Notes under the pieces: generated by a model
Database searches by the model: none
What the model was told of the DNA's origin: nothing
The model's input: only the letters and a program-made list of their open reading frames with translations
Position numbers and translations under genes: made by a program
Source: an uncultured Oscillospiraceae bacterium
GTDB taxonomy: Bacteria > Bacillota > Clostridia > Oscillospirales > Oscillospiraceae
DNA length: 6,323 bases
Direction of reading: 5' to 3'
Assembly: GCA_900751035.1 (NCBI GenBank)
Contig: CAADSF010000094.1
Coordinates: 1-6,323, forward strand
In this document: in pieces, positions 6,147 to 6,323 of the stretch
How the letters are laid out: the number at the start of each line of letters is the position of its first letter
How positions within the stretch are numbered: the first letter of the stretch is position 1

Positions 6147-6323
6147 TTGGATGAGGAAATGATGCGCGAGGCGCTCCTGCTGGCGCGGGAGGCGGCGGAG
6201 GACGGCGAGGTTCCGGTGGGGTGTGTGATTACGCTGGAAAACCGCATTGTCGGCCGGGGCCGCAACCGGCGCGAAAAGGGAAAAACGGCGCTGGCCCACG
6301 CAGAGCTGGAGGCCATCGGCGAA
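6147..6323 (+). CDS. tadA: tRNA-specific adenosine deaminase TadA (5' part; runs off the right edge)
   Basis: The first 59 codons of a cytidine-deaminase-fold enzyme. TadA converts A34 to inosine in the anticodon wobble position of tRNA-Arg(ACG). Counting from the TTG at 6147, the conserved EVPVG is at 21-25, the substrate-contacting N40 lies in GRNRRE, and the zinc/catalytic HAE motif is H51-A52-E53. The second zinc motif, PCxxC, lies beyond the window. The related guanine or cytosine deaminases share this fold, but EVPVG plus the N-R-R-E and AHAE context favours TadA. The start is uncertain. TTG 6147 gives an N-terminus like that of other TadA proteins but leaves GGAGG (6129-6133) 13 nt away. 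ATG 6159 and ATG 6162 are in frame, the latter 4 nt after GAGGA (6153-6157). GTG 6135 is too close to GGAGG. Confidence 0.88.
   Translation, partial: MDEEMMREALLLAREAAEDGEVPVGCVITLENRIVGRGRNRREKGKTALAHAELEAIGE

Noticed and set aside
963..6323. A multi-gene island, defence system or biosynthetic cluster
   Set aside because: The genes belong to unrelated, common housekeeping or catabolic families with promoters or repeats between them, and there are no mobile or toxin-like genes.

Overview
The window is about 60% G+C bacterial chromosome. It most resembles a gut Clostridia genome of the Oscillospiraceae/Ruminococcaceae type. The grounds are Firmicutes-style AGGAG ribosome binding sites, a BMP-family lipoprotein, a glycoside hydrolase family 3 (GH3) protein with permuted domain order, and GC-rich hairpin repeats between genes like those I recall from this group. 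The genus cannot be fixed from the sequence.

Layout: four genes read leftward (minus strand) and one partial gene reads rightward at the right edge. From right to left the minus-strand genes are a type Ic-like aspartate aminotransferase (5957-4680), a HI0933/BaiN-like flavoprotein (4533-3325), a circularly permuted GH3 protein (3065-963), and the first 269 codons of a BMP-family ABC-transporter lipoprotein (808 to the left edge). Divergent from the aminotransferase is the 5' part of tadA, the tRNA adenosine deaminase. The longest gene-free stretch is 259 bp (3066-3324), and it is filled by a chain of hairpins.

The genes do not form an obvious single pathway. The gaps of 146, 259 and 154 bp, the hairpin repeats inside two of them and a clear promoter before the BMP gene suggest mostly separate transcription units. 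The best promoters are TTGCAA-17-TATAAT for the BMP gene, TTGACA-16-TATAGC for the aminotransferase and TTGACG-17-TATGAT for tadA.

The point most worth follow-up is the GH3 protein. It has the permuted order (C-domain, FnIII-like, N-domain). Several motifs that normally line the active site are altered or missing, and the segment after the presumed nucleophile is very short. It may be a divergent or non-catalytic family member. The hairpin chain at 3104-3296 and the structured leader of the BMP gene are secondary points. I see no CRISPR array, RNA gene, insertion sequence, phage gene or defence gene, and no clear previously undescribed multi-gene system.
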